Below are positions 40,327 to 47,888 of a stretch of 64,000 bases of DNA, in pieces. The notes beneath the pieces were generated by a model. The model made no database searches. It saw nothing but the letters and a program-made list of their open reading frames with translations, and was not told where the DNA came from. The stretch's first letter is position 1. Every line of letters starts with the position of its first letter. Source of the DNA: Nocardioides sp. cx-173 (GTDB taxonomy: Bacteria > Actinomycetota > Actinomycetes > Propionibacteriales > Nocardioidaceae). The position numbers and the translations under genes are program-made. Location of the stretch: assembly GCF_021117365.1 (NCBI RefSeq), contig NZ_CP088262.1, forward strand, positions 2,978,501 to 3,042,500, read 5' to 3'.

Positions 40327-41274
40327 GTGGTCGCGGGGGACGTGCAGGAGGCGCTCGACGCGCTCGCCGAGGAGCTCGGCCGGAGTCTCACCCTCGACTC
40401 CCCCGACGGCATCCTGCTGGCCCACAGCATCCGCGGCGACGACAGCGACCGGGCCCGGGTCACCAGCATCCTGCGGCGCAGCGTGGCCCCCGACGTCCAC
40501 GCGTGGCAGCTGCGGCACGTCGACCCGTCGCTCGACGTGCTCCAGCAGGTGCCCGCCAACGACGCGCTCGACCTTTCCGCCCGGCGTTGCCTGCCGGTGC
40601 GCGCGGGCGAACGGTGCCTGGCGCTGCTCTGGCTGGTCGACGACGGCCGGCCCCTGGCCGCCGCGCACCTGAGCGCCGTACGGCGGGGGGCGGCGGGGCT
40701 CGCCCGACTGCTGCCCGCCCGCGTCGCCGGAAGCGGTCGGCTGCGGGTCGTGGCCACCGACGACGATCGCCCGCCCGTGGTCGTCTCCTCCGAGGCCGAG
40801 CTCGCCCGGGCGATCGCCGCGGCCCCACCGGGCACGGCGGTCGGGGTCAGCGAGCCGGGGCGCGCCGGGGAGAGCGCGGGCGCCAGGCTGGTGCGGCAGG
40901 CCGTGCTCGCCGCCCGCGTGGCCGCCGAGGACCCCGGGGTGCCCTCGCCCGCCCACTGGCCGGGCCTGGGCGTCTACCGTCGCCTGGACGAGGCCCTCGG
41001 ACCCGTCGGCGCCGACCCGCTCGCGGCGCTCGACGCGTCACCGTCGGGCCCGATGCTGCTCGAGACGCTCGAGACCTTCCTCGACCTCGCCGGCGACGTG
41101 CGTGACACGGCCGAGCGGCTGCGGCTGCACCGCAGCAGCCTCTACTACCGGCTCGAGCGTCTCGCCGCGGTCCTCGGCGCCGACCTCGGCGACGGCCTGG
41201 TGCGGCTGGACCTCCACCTGGCCCTCAAGCAGCGCCGCTGGGCCCGGGTCTCCGCGACCCGCGGGTCTCCCTAG
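40327..41274 (+). CDS. PucR/CdaR-family transcriptional regulator
   Basis: 315 residues. The C-terminal 60 residues are the PucR-type helix-turn-helix: LETFLDLAGDVRDTAERLRL, then HRSSLYYRLERLAAVLG and VRLDLHLALKQRRW. The N-terminal part is a ligand-sensing-like region without a recognised signature. The GTG at 40327 with GAGGGGG gives this start; the open frame continues upstream through the divergent gene. Regulation of the divergent SHMT-like gene is inferred from position. Convergent with the next small gene, overlapping by 4 bases at the stops. Confidence 0.85.
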   Translation: MVAGDVQEALDALAEELGRSLTLDSPDGILLAHSIRGDDSDRARVTSILRRSVAPDVHAWQLRHVDPSLDVLQQVPANDALDLSARRCLPVRAGERCLALLWLVDDGRPLAAAHLSAVRRGAAGLARLLPARVAGSGRLRVVATDDDRPPVVVSSEAELARAIAAAPPGTAVGVSEPGRAGESAGARLVRQAVLAARVAAEDPGVPSPAHWPGLGVYRRLDEALGPVGADPLAALDASPSGPMLLETLETFLDLAGDVRDTAERLRLHRSSLYYRLERLAAVLGADLGDGLVRLDLHLALKQRRWARVSATRGSP

Positions 41275-41489
41275 TCCTGCTGCTCCTGCGCCGCCCGCTG
41301 CGCGGCTTCCCGGATCTCATACAGCTCGGTCGCCAGACCGCCCAGCGCCCCGGCCACGTCCTGCACGGCCTTGCTGACGATGCCGGCCAGCTCGCCCGCG
41401 GTGGCGGCGGCCGCCTGCACGACGGACTGCACGGCGTCCTTGCCGATCTCCTGGCCGGACAGGTGGTCGGGTCCCGATCGCTCGCTCAT
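41271..41489 (-). CDS. Small alanine-rich helical protein, unknown
   Basis: 72 residues starting MSERSGPDHLSGQEIGKDAV, then an Ala/Val/Gly-rich amphipathic stretch (SVVQAAAATAGELAGIVSKA) and a charged tail (REAAQRAAQEQQD). No Cys, no clear membrane helix, no recognised domain. GACAAT lies 5 bases before the ATG as a weak -10. The start at 41489 is preferred over one 20 codons upstream because the latter runs into the promoter of the TetR gene. Confidence 0.55.
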   Translation of the reverse strand: MSERSGPDHLSGQEIGKDAVQSVVQAAAATAGELAGIVSKAVQDVAGALGGLATELYEIREAAQRAAQEQQD

Positions 41490-41540
41490 GGCGCCATTGT
41501 CACCCGCCGCGGCGAGGTCGCCAACGGCGCCGCCCGTGAG

Positions 41541-41558
41541 AGTGAACACATGTCCACT
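41541..41558. promoter_or_regulatory. Candidate operator palindrome for the FabR-like regulator
   Basis: AGTGAACACATGTCCACT is an 18-base imperfect palindrome symmetric at 14 positions (AGTG-n-ACA-nn-TGT-n-CACT), 14 bases ahead of the GTG at 41573 and next to the -10 hexamer TATCGT (41561-41566). As I recall it, the FabR operator also has an ACACGTGT-type core, which makes autoregulation plausible. Confidence 0.45.
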
Positions 41559-41560
41559 GA

Positions 41561-41566
41561 TATCGT
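41561..41566 (+). promoter_or_regulatory. -10 hexamer TATCGT for the FabR-like regulator
   Basis: TATCGT ends 6 bases before the GTG at 41573, which argues for that start over the GTG one codon earlier. Confidence 0.4.
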
Positions 41567-41572
41567 GGAGTG

Positions 41573-42193
41573 GTGAGCGAGACTCGGGGCGAACGCAAGG
41601 AGCGCACCCGGCGCGCCATCCTGGACGCTGCGCTGGCCCTGTGCGAGGACAGCAGCCTGGTGGCGCTCTCGCTGCGGCAGGTCGCCAAGGAGGTCGGCAT
41701 CGTCCCGACCGCGTTCTACCGGCACTTCGAGTCGATCGAGGCGCTCGGGCTCGAGCTGGTCGACGAGTCGTTCGTGTCGCTGCGGGCGATGCTGCTCGAC
41801 GTACGCCGCAGCAATGCGGCCTTCGACGAGACCATCGACTCCTCGATCGGGATCCTGGTCGACCACGTGCGCCGGCAGCGCCAGCACTTCCAGTTCATCG
41901 TGCGCGAGCGCGACGCCGGCCCGCTCAGCGTGCGCACGGCGATCAACCGCGAGATCGAGCTGTGCCAGCAGGAGCTGGCCACCGACCTCGCCCGCCTGCC
42001 CGGCACCGCGGACTGGTCGCCCGAGGACCTGCGCATCCTCTCCGCGCTGATCGTCACCGCGATGGTGGCCACCGCCGAGGCGATCGTCCGCTCCCCCGAC
42101 CGCCCGGATGTGGAGAAGCAGATCGTCGAGGACGCGCGGGTGCAGCTGCGCATGGTCCTCATCGGCGCCCTCAACTGGCGCTCGCGGCGCTAG
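41573..42193 (+). CDS. TetR-family regulator, FabR-like
   Basis: 206 residues. The HTH is RTRRAILDAALALCEDSS, SLRQVAKEVGIVPTAFYRHF, followed by ESIEALGLELVDESFVSLR, which parallels E. coli FabR (REAGIAPTSFYRHF and ELGLTMVDE). The C-terminal domain retains FQFIVRERDAGPLSVRTAIN, also FabR-like. FabR controls unsaturated fatty acid synthesis in enterobacteria; the target here is unknown. The gene converges on an SDR/MDR pair, the 3' ends overlapping by 4 bases. Confidence 0.82.
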   Translation: MSETRGERKERTRRAILDAALALCEDSSLVALSLRQVAKEVGIVPTAFYRHFESIEALGLELVDESFVSLRAMLLDVRRSNAAFDETIDSSIGILVDHVRRQRQHFQFIVRERDAGPLSVRTAINREIELCQQELATDLARLPGTADWSPEDLRILSALIVTAMVATAEAIVRSPDRPDVEKQIVEDARVQLRMVLIGALNWRSRR

Positions 42194-42885
42194 TTCGCGC
42201 GCGCCACGACCGGGCGGATCGTGACCTCGGGGATCGTCGCGTCCTCCGGCAGGTCCAGGACGTGCAGGATCGTCTCGGCGACGGTGGCCGGCGAGATCCA
42301 GCGAGACGCGTCGTAGGTGCGGCCCTCCTGCTCGTGCACCTTCTCCTGCATCGGCGTCGCCGTGCGGCTGGGGAACACGGTCGTCACCCGCACGCCGTGC
42401 TCGACCTCCTCCGCCCGCAGCGAGTCGGCGAGAGCGCGCAGCCCGAACTTCGACGCGGCGTAGGCCGACCAGTCGGCGCTGGCCGAGAGGCCCGCGGAGG
42501 AGTTGACGAAGACGAACGTCCCCCGCCGGCGTCGTACGGCGGGCAGGCACAGATGGGTCAGCACCGCGGGCGACACCAGGTTGACGTCGACCTGCGCCCG
42601 CAGCTGGGCAAGCGGCTGCTCGGCCACCGGCGCGAGATCGACGACGCCCGCGACGTGGAGCACGGAGTCGAGCTCGTCGGGAAGGCCGGTCAGCGCCGTG
42701 ACCGCCTCGGGGTCGGCCAGGTCGACGGCGAGGACCCGGCTGCCGGGGTAGCGCGACTCCAGCTCGGCCGCCCGCTCGCCGGAGCGGGCCAGCAGCACCA
42801 GCGTCTCGCCGCGCGCGTGCAGCCGCTCGGCGAGCGCGGCACCGATGCCGGAGCCGGCGCCGGTGAGCAGGTGGGTGGCGCTCAT
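42190..42885 (-). CDS. Short-chain dehydrogenase/reductase (SDR)
   Basis: 231 residues, classical SDR: cofactor motif LLTGAGSGIGAALAERL, AGVVDLAPV, catalytic Ser in VFVNSSAGLSA and YxxxK in YAASKFGLRALAD. The Arg in LLARSGERAAELESRY at the end of beta-2 suggests NADPH preference. The substrate is unknown. It overlaps the MDR gene by 4 bases and forms a two-gene operon with it. Confidence 0.88.
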   Translation of the reverse strand: MSATHLLTGAGSGIGAALAERLHARGETLVLLARSGERAAELESRYPGSRVLAVDLADPEAVTALTGLPDELDSVLHVAGVVDLAPVAEQPLAQLRAQVDVNLVSPAVLTHLCLPAVRRRRGTFVFVNSSAGLSASADWSAYAASKFGLRALADSLRAEEVEHGVRVTTVFPSRTATPMQEKVHEQEGRTYDASRWISPATVAETILHVLDLPEDATIPEVTIRPVVARAN

Positions 42886-43859
42886 CGCGTGAAGACGACC
42901 TTGCCGAACAGGTCGCCGGCCGACATCGCCGCGAAGCCGTCGCGGGCCTCGGTCATCGGCAGGGCGCGGTCGATCAGCGGCCGCACGCCGGTGGCGTCCA
43001 GCATCGCCACCAGGGAGGCGAGCTCGGCGCGGGTGCCCATCGTCGAGCCGATGACGCTCAGCTGCAGGAAGAAGATCCGGGTGAGCTCGGCGTCGTCCAG
43101 CTTCGGCCCGGACGTGGTGCCGCTGATGACGATCCTGCCGCCGGGTCGCAGGGCGCGCACGGAGTGCGACCATGTGGCCCGCCCGACGGTCTCCATCACC
43201 GCGTCGACCTTGACCGGCAGCCGGGCCCCGGACTCGAAGACGTCGTGGGCGCCCAGCTCGAGCGCCTTGGCGCGCTTGGCCTCGTCGCGCGAGGTCGCCA
43301 GCACCCGCAGTCCTGCGGCCCGCCCGAGCGCGATCAGGGCCGTGGCGACACCGCCGCCGGCCCCCTGCACGAGCACCGTGTCGCCGGCCTTGAGGTCGCC
43401 TCGGGTGAACAGCATCCGGTACGCCGTCAGCCAGGACGTGGGCAGGCAGGCGGCCTCCTCGAAGGACAGCGACGCCGGCTTGGGCACGACGTTGGCCGAG
43501 GGGACGACCACGGTGTCGGCGAACGTGCCCTGATGACGCTCGGAGAGCAGTGAGCGCTGGGGGTCCAGGGTCTCGTCGCCGCGCCACGAGGGGTCCGAGA
43601 CGACCGCGTGGACGACGACCTCGTTGCCGTCCTCGTCGACCCCCGCGGCGTCGCAGCCCAGGATCATGGGCAGCGCCTCCTCGCGGAGCCCGACGCCCTG
43701 GAGGGACCAGAGGTCGTGATGGTTGAGCGAGGCGGCGCGGACGGTGACCCGGGTCCACCCGGCCGGGACCTCCGGATCGGGCCGCTCCCCCACCACCAGT
43801 CCGGCGAGCGGGTCCTCGGAGTCGGCGGGGGCGAAGGAGTCGGCGTAGACGGCGAACAT
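42882..43859 (-). CDS. Zinc-independent-type MDR oxidoreductase (quinone reductase-like)
   Basis: 325 residues. GroES-like N-terminal domain (VRAASLNHHDLWSLQGVG, ILGCDAAGVDEDGNEV) and a Rossmann domain with TVLVQGAGGGVATALIALGR. The structural-zinc cysteine cluster of alcohol dehydrogenases is missing, so it belongs to the quinone-reductase side of the MDR family. The substrate is unknown. First gene of the operon with the SDR; TAGGGT lies 6 bases before the ATG. Confidence 0.85.
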   Translation of the reverse strand: MFAVYADSFAPADSEDPLAGLVVGERPDPEVPAGWTRVTVRAASLNHHDLWSLQGVGLREEALPMILGCDAAGVDEDGNEVVVHAVVSDPSWRGDETLDPQRSLLSERHQGTFADTVVVPSANVVPKPASLSFEEAACLPTSWLTAYRMLFTRGDLKAGDTVLVQGAGGGVATALIALGRAAGLRVLATSRDEAKRAKALELGAHDVFESGARLPVKVDAVMETVGRATWSHSVRALRPGGRIVISGTTSGPKLDDAELTRIFFLQLSVIGSTMGTRAELASLVAMLDATGVRPLIDRALPMTEARDGFAAMSAGDLFGKVVFTR

Positions 43860-43865
43860 GCCCCG

Positions 43866-43871
43866 ACCCTA
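43866..43871 (-). promoter_or_regulatory. -10 hexamer TAGGGT for the MDR-SDR operon
   Basis: TAGGGT on the minus strand ends 6 bases before the ATG at 43859; no Shine-Dalgarno. Confidence 0.45.
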
Positions 43872-43882
43872 CTGAGCCGCGC

Positions 43883-45070
43883 TCAGCGCCGGGCGACCCC
43901 GTCGCGGCGGGCGGCAGCGGCGACGGCGGCCGCGACCGCCGGACCGACGCGCGGGTCGAACGGCGAGGGGATCACCAGGTCCTCGCTCAGGTCGTCGCCG
44001 ACCAGGTCGGCGAGCGCCTCGGCGGCGGCGAGCTTCATGCCCTCGGTGATGGCGGTGGCGTGGACGTCGAAGGCGCCCCGGAAGATCCCCGGGAAGGCCA
44101 GCACGTTGTTGATCTGGTTCGGGAAGTCGGAGCGGCCGGTGGCGACCACCCGCGCGTGTCGGCGAGCCACCTCGGGGTGCACCTCCGGGTGGGGGTTGGC
44201 CAGGCCGAAGACGATGGAGTCCGCCGCCATGCGGGCGACGTCCTCCTCAGGCACGGTGCCGCCGGAGACCCCGATGTAGACGTCGGCGCCGTCCAGCACG
44301 TCCGCGAGCGAGCCGGTGCGGCCGGTGCGGTCGGCGGTCAGCACCGCGAGGGCGCGCTTGACCGGGGTCAGGTCGCCGCGCGAGGAGTGCAGCACGCCCT
44401 TGCGGTCGGTGACCGCGAGGTCCTGGATGCCCGCCTCGAGCAGGATCTTCGCCACCGCGACCCCCGCGGCCCCGGCGCCGGAGATCACGACCCGGGTCGT
44501 GGCCGGAGAACGGCCCGTGAGGCGGAGCGCGTTCTTGAGCGCGGCGAGGGCCACCACGGCGGTGCCGTGCTGGTCGTCGTGGAAGACGGGGATGTCGAGG
44601 CGCTCCTTGAGCCGGTCCTCGATCTCGAAGCAGCGCGGGGCGGAGATGTCCTCGAGGTTGATCCCGCCGAAGCTCGGCGCCAGCCGGACCACGGTCTCGA
44701 TGATCTCCTCGGTGTCGGTGGTGTCGAGGCAGATCGGGACGGCGTCGACGCCGCCGAACTGCTTGAAGAGCACCGCCTTGCCCTCCATCACGGGCATGGC
44801 GGCGGCCGGCCCGATGTCGCCCAGGCCCAGGACGGCGGTGCCGTCGGTCACGACCGCCACCACGTTGGGCACCCAGGTGTAGTGCTGGGTAAGCGACGGG
44901 TCGGCGGCGATCGCCTCGCACACGAGGGCGACGCCCGGCGTGTAGGCGAGGGACAGCTCCTCGGGGCCGGTCAGTGCCGTCGTCGAGACGACCTGCATCT
45001 TGCCTCCGACGTGGAGGTCGAAGACCGGGTCGCCGACGTGGGGATGGGCGGGATTCTCAGCAAGTGACAC
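43883..45070 (-). CDS. NAD(P)-dependent malic enzyme
   Basis: 395 residues, short bacterial form. Malic N-domain: ELSLAYTPGVALVCEAIAAD, VVAVVTDGTAVLGLGDIGP and MPVMEGKAVLFKQFGGVDA. Metal and catalytic residues lie in GINLEDISAPRCFEIE and PVFHDDQHGTAVV; the cofactor site is VVISGAGAAGVAVAKILLEAG. It decarboxylates malate to pyruvate, linking the TCA cycle (kgd lies nearby) to pyruvate. It lacks the phosphotransacetylase-like extension. GTG start. Confidence 0.93.
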   Translation of the reverse strand: MSLAENPAHPHVGDPVFDLHVGGKMQVVSTTALTGPEELSLAYTPGVALVCEAIAADPSLTQHYTWVPNVVAVVTDGTAVLGLGDIGPAAAMPVMEGKAVLFKQFGGVDAVPICLDTTDTEEIIETVVRLAPSFGGINLEDISAPRCFEIEDRLKERLDIPVFHDDQHGTAVVALAALKNALRLTGRSPATTRVVISGAGAAGVAVAKILLEAGIQDLAVTDRKGVLHSSRGDLTPVKRALAVLTADRTGRTGSLADVLDGADVYIGVSGGTVPEEDVARMAADSIVFGLANPHPEVHPEVARRHARVVATGRSDFPNQINNVLAFPGIFRGAFDVHATAITEGMKLAAAEALADLVGDDLSEDLVIPSPFDPRVGPAVAAAVAAAARRDGVARR

Positions 45071-45127
45071 GTCAACGATACTTCCATAGGGCGGAACGCC
45101 GGATCCGACCGTCCACCATGACCCACA

Positions 45128-45448
45128 TCACAGGCGCCGGGCCGGCCGCGGCCAGACCCGGCCGAGGACCACGCCGCGCACGTCCTCCTCCGGCACGGCC
45201 CCGCGATGGCGCGAGTCGACGCCCTCAGCCGCGTTGTCGCTGAGCAGCCACCAGCCCGCCGTACGGCGCTCCGCGGCGCGCTTGACGACCAGCCTCCCGT
45301 CGGGGAAGCGCGCCACGACCACGTCGCCGACCTCGGGGCGACGGCGGTAGGACACGAGCAGCCGATCACCTTCACGCAGGGTGGGCTCCATCGACGCGTT
45401 GCGCACGAGTGCCCAACCCCAGAACGCCCCTCGTGACCGACTGTCCAT
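45128..45448 (-). CDS. sodX: Nickel-type superoxide dismutase maturation protease
   Basis: 106 residues of the S26 signal-peptidase family. The catalytic Ser is in VRNASMEPTLREGD and the general-base Lys in GRLVVKRAAER. It is small, with no convincing membrane anchor. It is divergent from sodN, whose product needs removal of a 14-residue leader. The ATG at 45448 is chosen because it leaves room for the shared promoter region; the frame is open further upstream. Confidence 0.9.
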   Translation of the reverse strand: MDSRSRGAFWGWALVRNASMEPTLREGDRLLVSYRRRPEVGDVVVARFPDGRLVVKRAAERRTAGWWLLSDNAAEGVDSRHRGAVPEEDVRGVVLGRVWPRPARRL

Positions 45449-45454
45449 GCGGAG

Positions 45455-45471
45455 TAGTGTCGCAACGACAC
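45455..45471. promoter_or_regulatory. sodX/sodN intergenic promoter with palindrome
   Basis: TAGTGT (45455-45460) is a candidate -10 for sodN. GTGTCG-CAA-CGACAC (45457-45471) is a perfect 6-bp inverted repeat at the expected transcription start. On the minus strand GACACT ends 7 bases before the sodX ATG. A metal- or redox-responsive regulator site is inferred; the sequence does not match the Nur box as I know it. Confidence 0.4.
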
Positions 45472-45497
45472 GCATCACCCACGACGAGAGGACACGC

Positions 45498-45899
45498 ATG
45501 TTCGCGCGACTGTTCGCCCCCACGGTCGAGGTCTCGGCCCACTGCGACCTGCCCTGCGGTGTCTACGACCCCGCCCAGGCCCGCATCGAGGCCGAGTCGA
45601 TCAAGGCCATCATCGCCAAGGTCGCCGACAACGACGACCCTGACTTCCGCACCCGGGCGATCCTGATCAAGGAGCAGCGCTCCGAGCTGGTCAAGCACCA
45701 CCTGTGGGTGCTGTGGACCGACTACTTCAAGCCCCCGCACTTCGAGAAGTACCCGCAGCTGCACACCCTGGTCAACGAGGCGACCAAGCTGGCCGGCGCC
45801 TCCGGCACCAAGGGCGAGCTCGACGCCGGCAAGGCCGACGAGCTGCTCGCGAAGATCGACGAGATCGCCGAGATCTTCTGGGAGACCAAGAAGGCCTGA
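45498..45899 (+). CDS. sodN: Nickel superoxide dismutase
   Basis: 133 residues. A 14-residue leader (MFARLFAPTVEVSA) is followed by the nickel-hook HCDLPCGVYDPAQARIEAES. In the mature enzyme His1, Cys2 and Cys6 bind nickel and Tyr9 lines the channel; all are present. Length and sequence closely match the Streptomyces enzyme. It dismutates superoxide in the cytoplasm after cleavage by the divergent SodX. A GAGAGGA Shine-Dalgarno precedes the ATG. Confidence 0.97.
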   Translation: MFARLFAPTVEVSAHCDLPCGVYDPAQARIEAESIKAIIAKVADNDDPDFRTRAILIKEQRSELVKHHLWVLWTDYFKPPHFEKYPQLHTLVNEATKLAGASGTKGELDAGKADELLAKIDEIAEIFWETKKA

Positions 45900-45909
45900 C
45901 CGGCCTCAG

Positions 45910-45926
45910 GCAGGTCGTCGACCTGC
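45910..45926 (+). terminator. Hairpin after sodN
   Basis: GCAGGTC, a 3-base loop, then GACCTGC begins 11 bases past the sodN stop; no T-run follows. Confidence 0.45.
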
Positions 45927-46011
45927 GCCGTCTCACCCTCGGCCATGGTGCGCCGCACCACGCTGATCGCCCGTCGCCCCGGTTGTCCGCCTGTCATCGG
46001 GGCGGCGGGCT

Positions 46012-46518
46012 TCACCGTGAGTGACGCCCGCTGTCGACCACCGTGCGACTGGGTCTCGGGGCGAACCCGTTCTCCATGGCCCAGCGCACCGCCTGGCTGC
46101 GGGTGTGCACCCCGATCTTGCGGTAGGTCGTGCGGATGTAGGTCTTGATCGAGTTGACGCTCAGGAAGACGGTCGCACCGATCTCCTTGTTGCTCAGGCC
46201 CTTGGCGATCAGGGCCAGCACCTCGGCCTCCCGGTCGCTGAGGTCGTGTCTGCGGCCGGGCCAGTCGCCGCGGGTCCGCTCGGGCGGCGAGTGGGCCAGG
46301 CGGGTGACTCGCCCGACTCCCTCGTGGATCTCCTCCAGCGACTGGACCGCGTCGGCGGGGGTCAGCGTCTTGGCCAGGTACCCACTGGCCCCGGCGTCCA
46401 GCGCCACCTGCACCGCCGCCGGGTCGGTGACCCAGCTGAACACCACCAGCCTGGCGCCGCCACTGAGCCGCAGCACGTCCCTCAGGCCCAGCCCGGCGGC
46501 CGCTCCCGTCTGGACCAC
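46012..46518 (-). CDS. LuxR-type regulator with truncated receiver domain
   Basis: 168 residues. The C-terminal HTH is complete (DLSDREAEVLALIAKGLSNK, then VNSIKTYIRTTYRKIGVHTR and SQAVRWAMENGF). Ahead of it is only the second half of a receiver-like domain (ARLVVFSWVTDP, ALDAGASGYLAKTLTP). The N-terminal half with the acidic pocket and phospho-acceptor Asp is missing, and only about 125 bases separate the start from the divergent anti-sigma gene, so there is no room for it. It may be a remnant or a phosphorylation-independent regulator. The start is uncertain; the frame stays open to about 46624. Confidence 0.7.
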   Translation of the reverse strand: MVQTGAAAGLGLRDVLRLSGGARLVVFSWVTDPAAVQVALDAGASGYLAKTLTPADAVQSLEEIHEGVGRVTRLAHSPPERTRGDWPGRRHDLSDREAEVLALIAKGLSNKEIGATVFLSVNSIKTYIRTTYRKIGVHTRSQAVRWAMENGFAPRPSRTVVDSGRHSR

Positions 46519-46530
46519 CGCCGCCTCCGC

Positions 46531-46556
46531 GTTTGTCCGGTCGGGTCCTCGGGTAC
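46531..46556 (+). promoter_or_regulatory. SigF/SigB-type promoter of the anti-sigma/sigma operon
   Basis: GTTT (46531-46534), 16 bases, then GGGTAC (46551-46556) matches the SigF-class consensus GTTT-N15 to 17-GGGTAY of mycobacteria and Streptomyces. It lies about 87 bases ahead of the anti-sigma ATG, as expected for an autoregulated SigF operon. Confidence 0.65.
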
Positions 46557-46642
46557 ACGCCCGGTGGCCGGCCTCGGCCGCTCCATGCTCCGCGCAGTAG
46601 GGTCCTGCTCGATCTGCCTCGCTTCAACGAAGGACGAAACAC

Positions 46643-47065
46643 ATGTCGGTGACGGGCACGGCCCAGCAGGGTGACCACCAGCGCGACCGGGCCGACGTCG
46701 AGCTGCGGCTTCCCGCCGACAGCGCGTACGCGTCGGTTCTTCGCACGACCACCGCCGGGCTGGCGGCGCGCCTGGACTTCACCATCGACGACATCGAGGA
46801 CCTTCGTATCGCCGTCGGCGAGGCGTCCGCGTTGGTGCTGCCCGAGGCGGACCCGGGCACCGACCTGATCTGCCGGTTCTACCTGTCCCCCGGCGAGCTG
46901 ACGATCTCGGTCGGCGTCGCCGCCGCGGTGGCACCGGCGCCCGACTTCGACAGCTTCGCCTGGCAGGTGCTGACCACCCTCGCGACCAGCGCCACCGCCA
47001 CCACCGAGGGCGGGCGGTTCGTGGTCACCATGACGATGCAGTCCTCCATCGCGACGTCTGGCTGA
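46643..47065 (+). CDS. Anti-sigma factor, RsbW/UsfX-like
   Basis: 140 residues of the GHKL ATPase type: VELRLPADSAYASVLRTTTA, DFTIDDIEDLRIAVGEASAL and DFDSFAWQVLTTLATSATAT near the C-terminus. It resembles mycobacterial UsfX, which lies next to sigF and binds SigF. The N-box, usually DEACTN, is GEASAL here; the missing Asn suggests weak or absent kinase activity, as the mycobacterial version is also degenerate. It ends one base before the sigma gene. Confidence 0.82.
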   Translation: MSVTGTAQQGDHQRDRADVELRLPADSAYASVLRTTTAGLAARLDFTIDDIEDLRIAVGEASALVLPEADPGTDLICRFYLSPGELTISVGVAAAVAPAPDFDSFAWQVLTTLATSATATTEGGRFVVTMTMQSSIATSG

Positions 47066-47066
47066 T

Positions 47067-47888
47067 ATGACCGCGCAGATCCCCCCGGACGAGCCGGTCC
47101 CCCTCGACGACCCGGCGCCCACCGGCGTCGAGGTCACGCGCCGCCGCAGCGCCGAGCTCTTCACCGAGCTCCATGACGACACCGCACCACAGAGCTCGCG
47201 CGACGCCGCGCGCGACTCGCTGGTGCACCTGCACCTGCCGCTCGTCGAGCACTGCGCCCGCCGGTTCCGCAACCGCGGGGAGCCGTTCGAGGACCTGGTC
47301 CAGGTCGGCACGATCGGGCTGATCAAGTCGATCGACCGCTTCGACTCCGACCGGGGCGTGGAGTTCTCGACCTACGCCACCCCCACGATCATCGGCGAGA
47401 TCAAGCGCTACTTCCGCGACAAGGGCTGGGCCATCCGGGTCCCGCGCCGCCTGCAGGAGCTGCGGATGCAGATCGGCGCGGCCACGGCCGAGCTCACGCA
47501 GTCGCTCGGCCGCTCCCCCACACCCCGCGAGCTGGCCGAGACCATCGGCTGCACGGTCGAGGAGATCGTGGAGGGCATCGAGTCGAGCAACGCCTACTCG
47601 ACGCTCTCCCTGGATGCCAGCGACGACTCCGAGGAGGGGTCCGCCTCGATGCTGGACGCCATCGGCGTCGACGACGCCGGCCTGGAGCACGTCGAGATCC
47701 GCGAGTCGATCAAGCCGCTGCTCGACCAGCTCGACCCGCGGGAGAAGAAGATCCTGCTGCTGCGCTTCTTCAAGAACATGACCCAGTCGCAGATCGCCGA
47801 GGAGATCGGCGTCTCGCAGATGCACGTCTCGCGGCTGCTCACCCGCACCCTCGACCAGCTCCGGACCTCCCTGGAGCAGGAGGACTAG
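47067..47888 (+). CDS. sigF: RNA polymerase sigma factor, SigF/SigB family (group 3)
   Basis: 273 residues. Region 2 (HLPLVEHCARRFRNRGEPFE, LVQVGTIGLIKSIDRFDSDR, FSTYATPTIIGEIKRYFRDK, GWAIRVPRRLQEL), region 3 (LTQSLGRSPTPRELAETIGC) and region 4 (LDPREKKILLLRFFKNMTQS, QIAEEIGVSQMHVSRLLTRT) are all intact. It directs stress or developmental transcription and is paired with the anti-sigma factor immediately upstream. Confidence 0.93.
   Translation: MTAQIPPDEPVPLDDPAPTGVEVTRRRSAELFTELHDDTAPQSSRDAARDSLVHLHLPLVEHCARRFRNRGEPFEDLVQVGTIGLIKSIDRFDSDRGVEFSTYATPTIIGEIKRYFRDKGWAIRVPRRLQELRMQIGAATAELTQSLGRSPTPRELAETIGCTVEEIVEGIESSNAYSTLSLDASDDSEEGSASMLDAIGVDDAGLEHVEIRESIKPLLDQLDPREKKILLLRFFKNMTQSQIAEEIGVSQMHVSRLLTRTLDQLRTSLEQED

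Noticed and set aside
45900..46011. A small gene between sodN and the LuxR-type gene
   Set aside because: Only short frames without ribosome sites are present; the stretch holds a hairpin and otherwise nothing recognisable.
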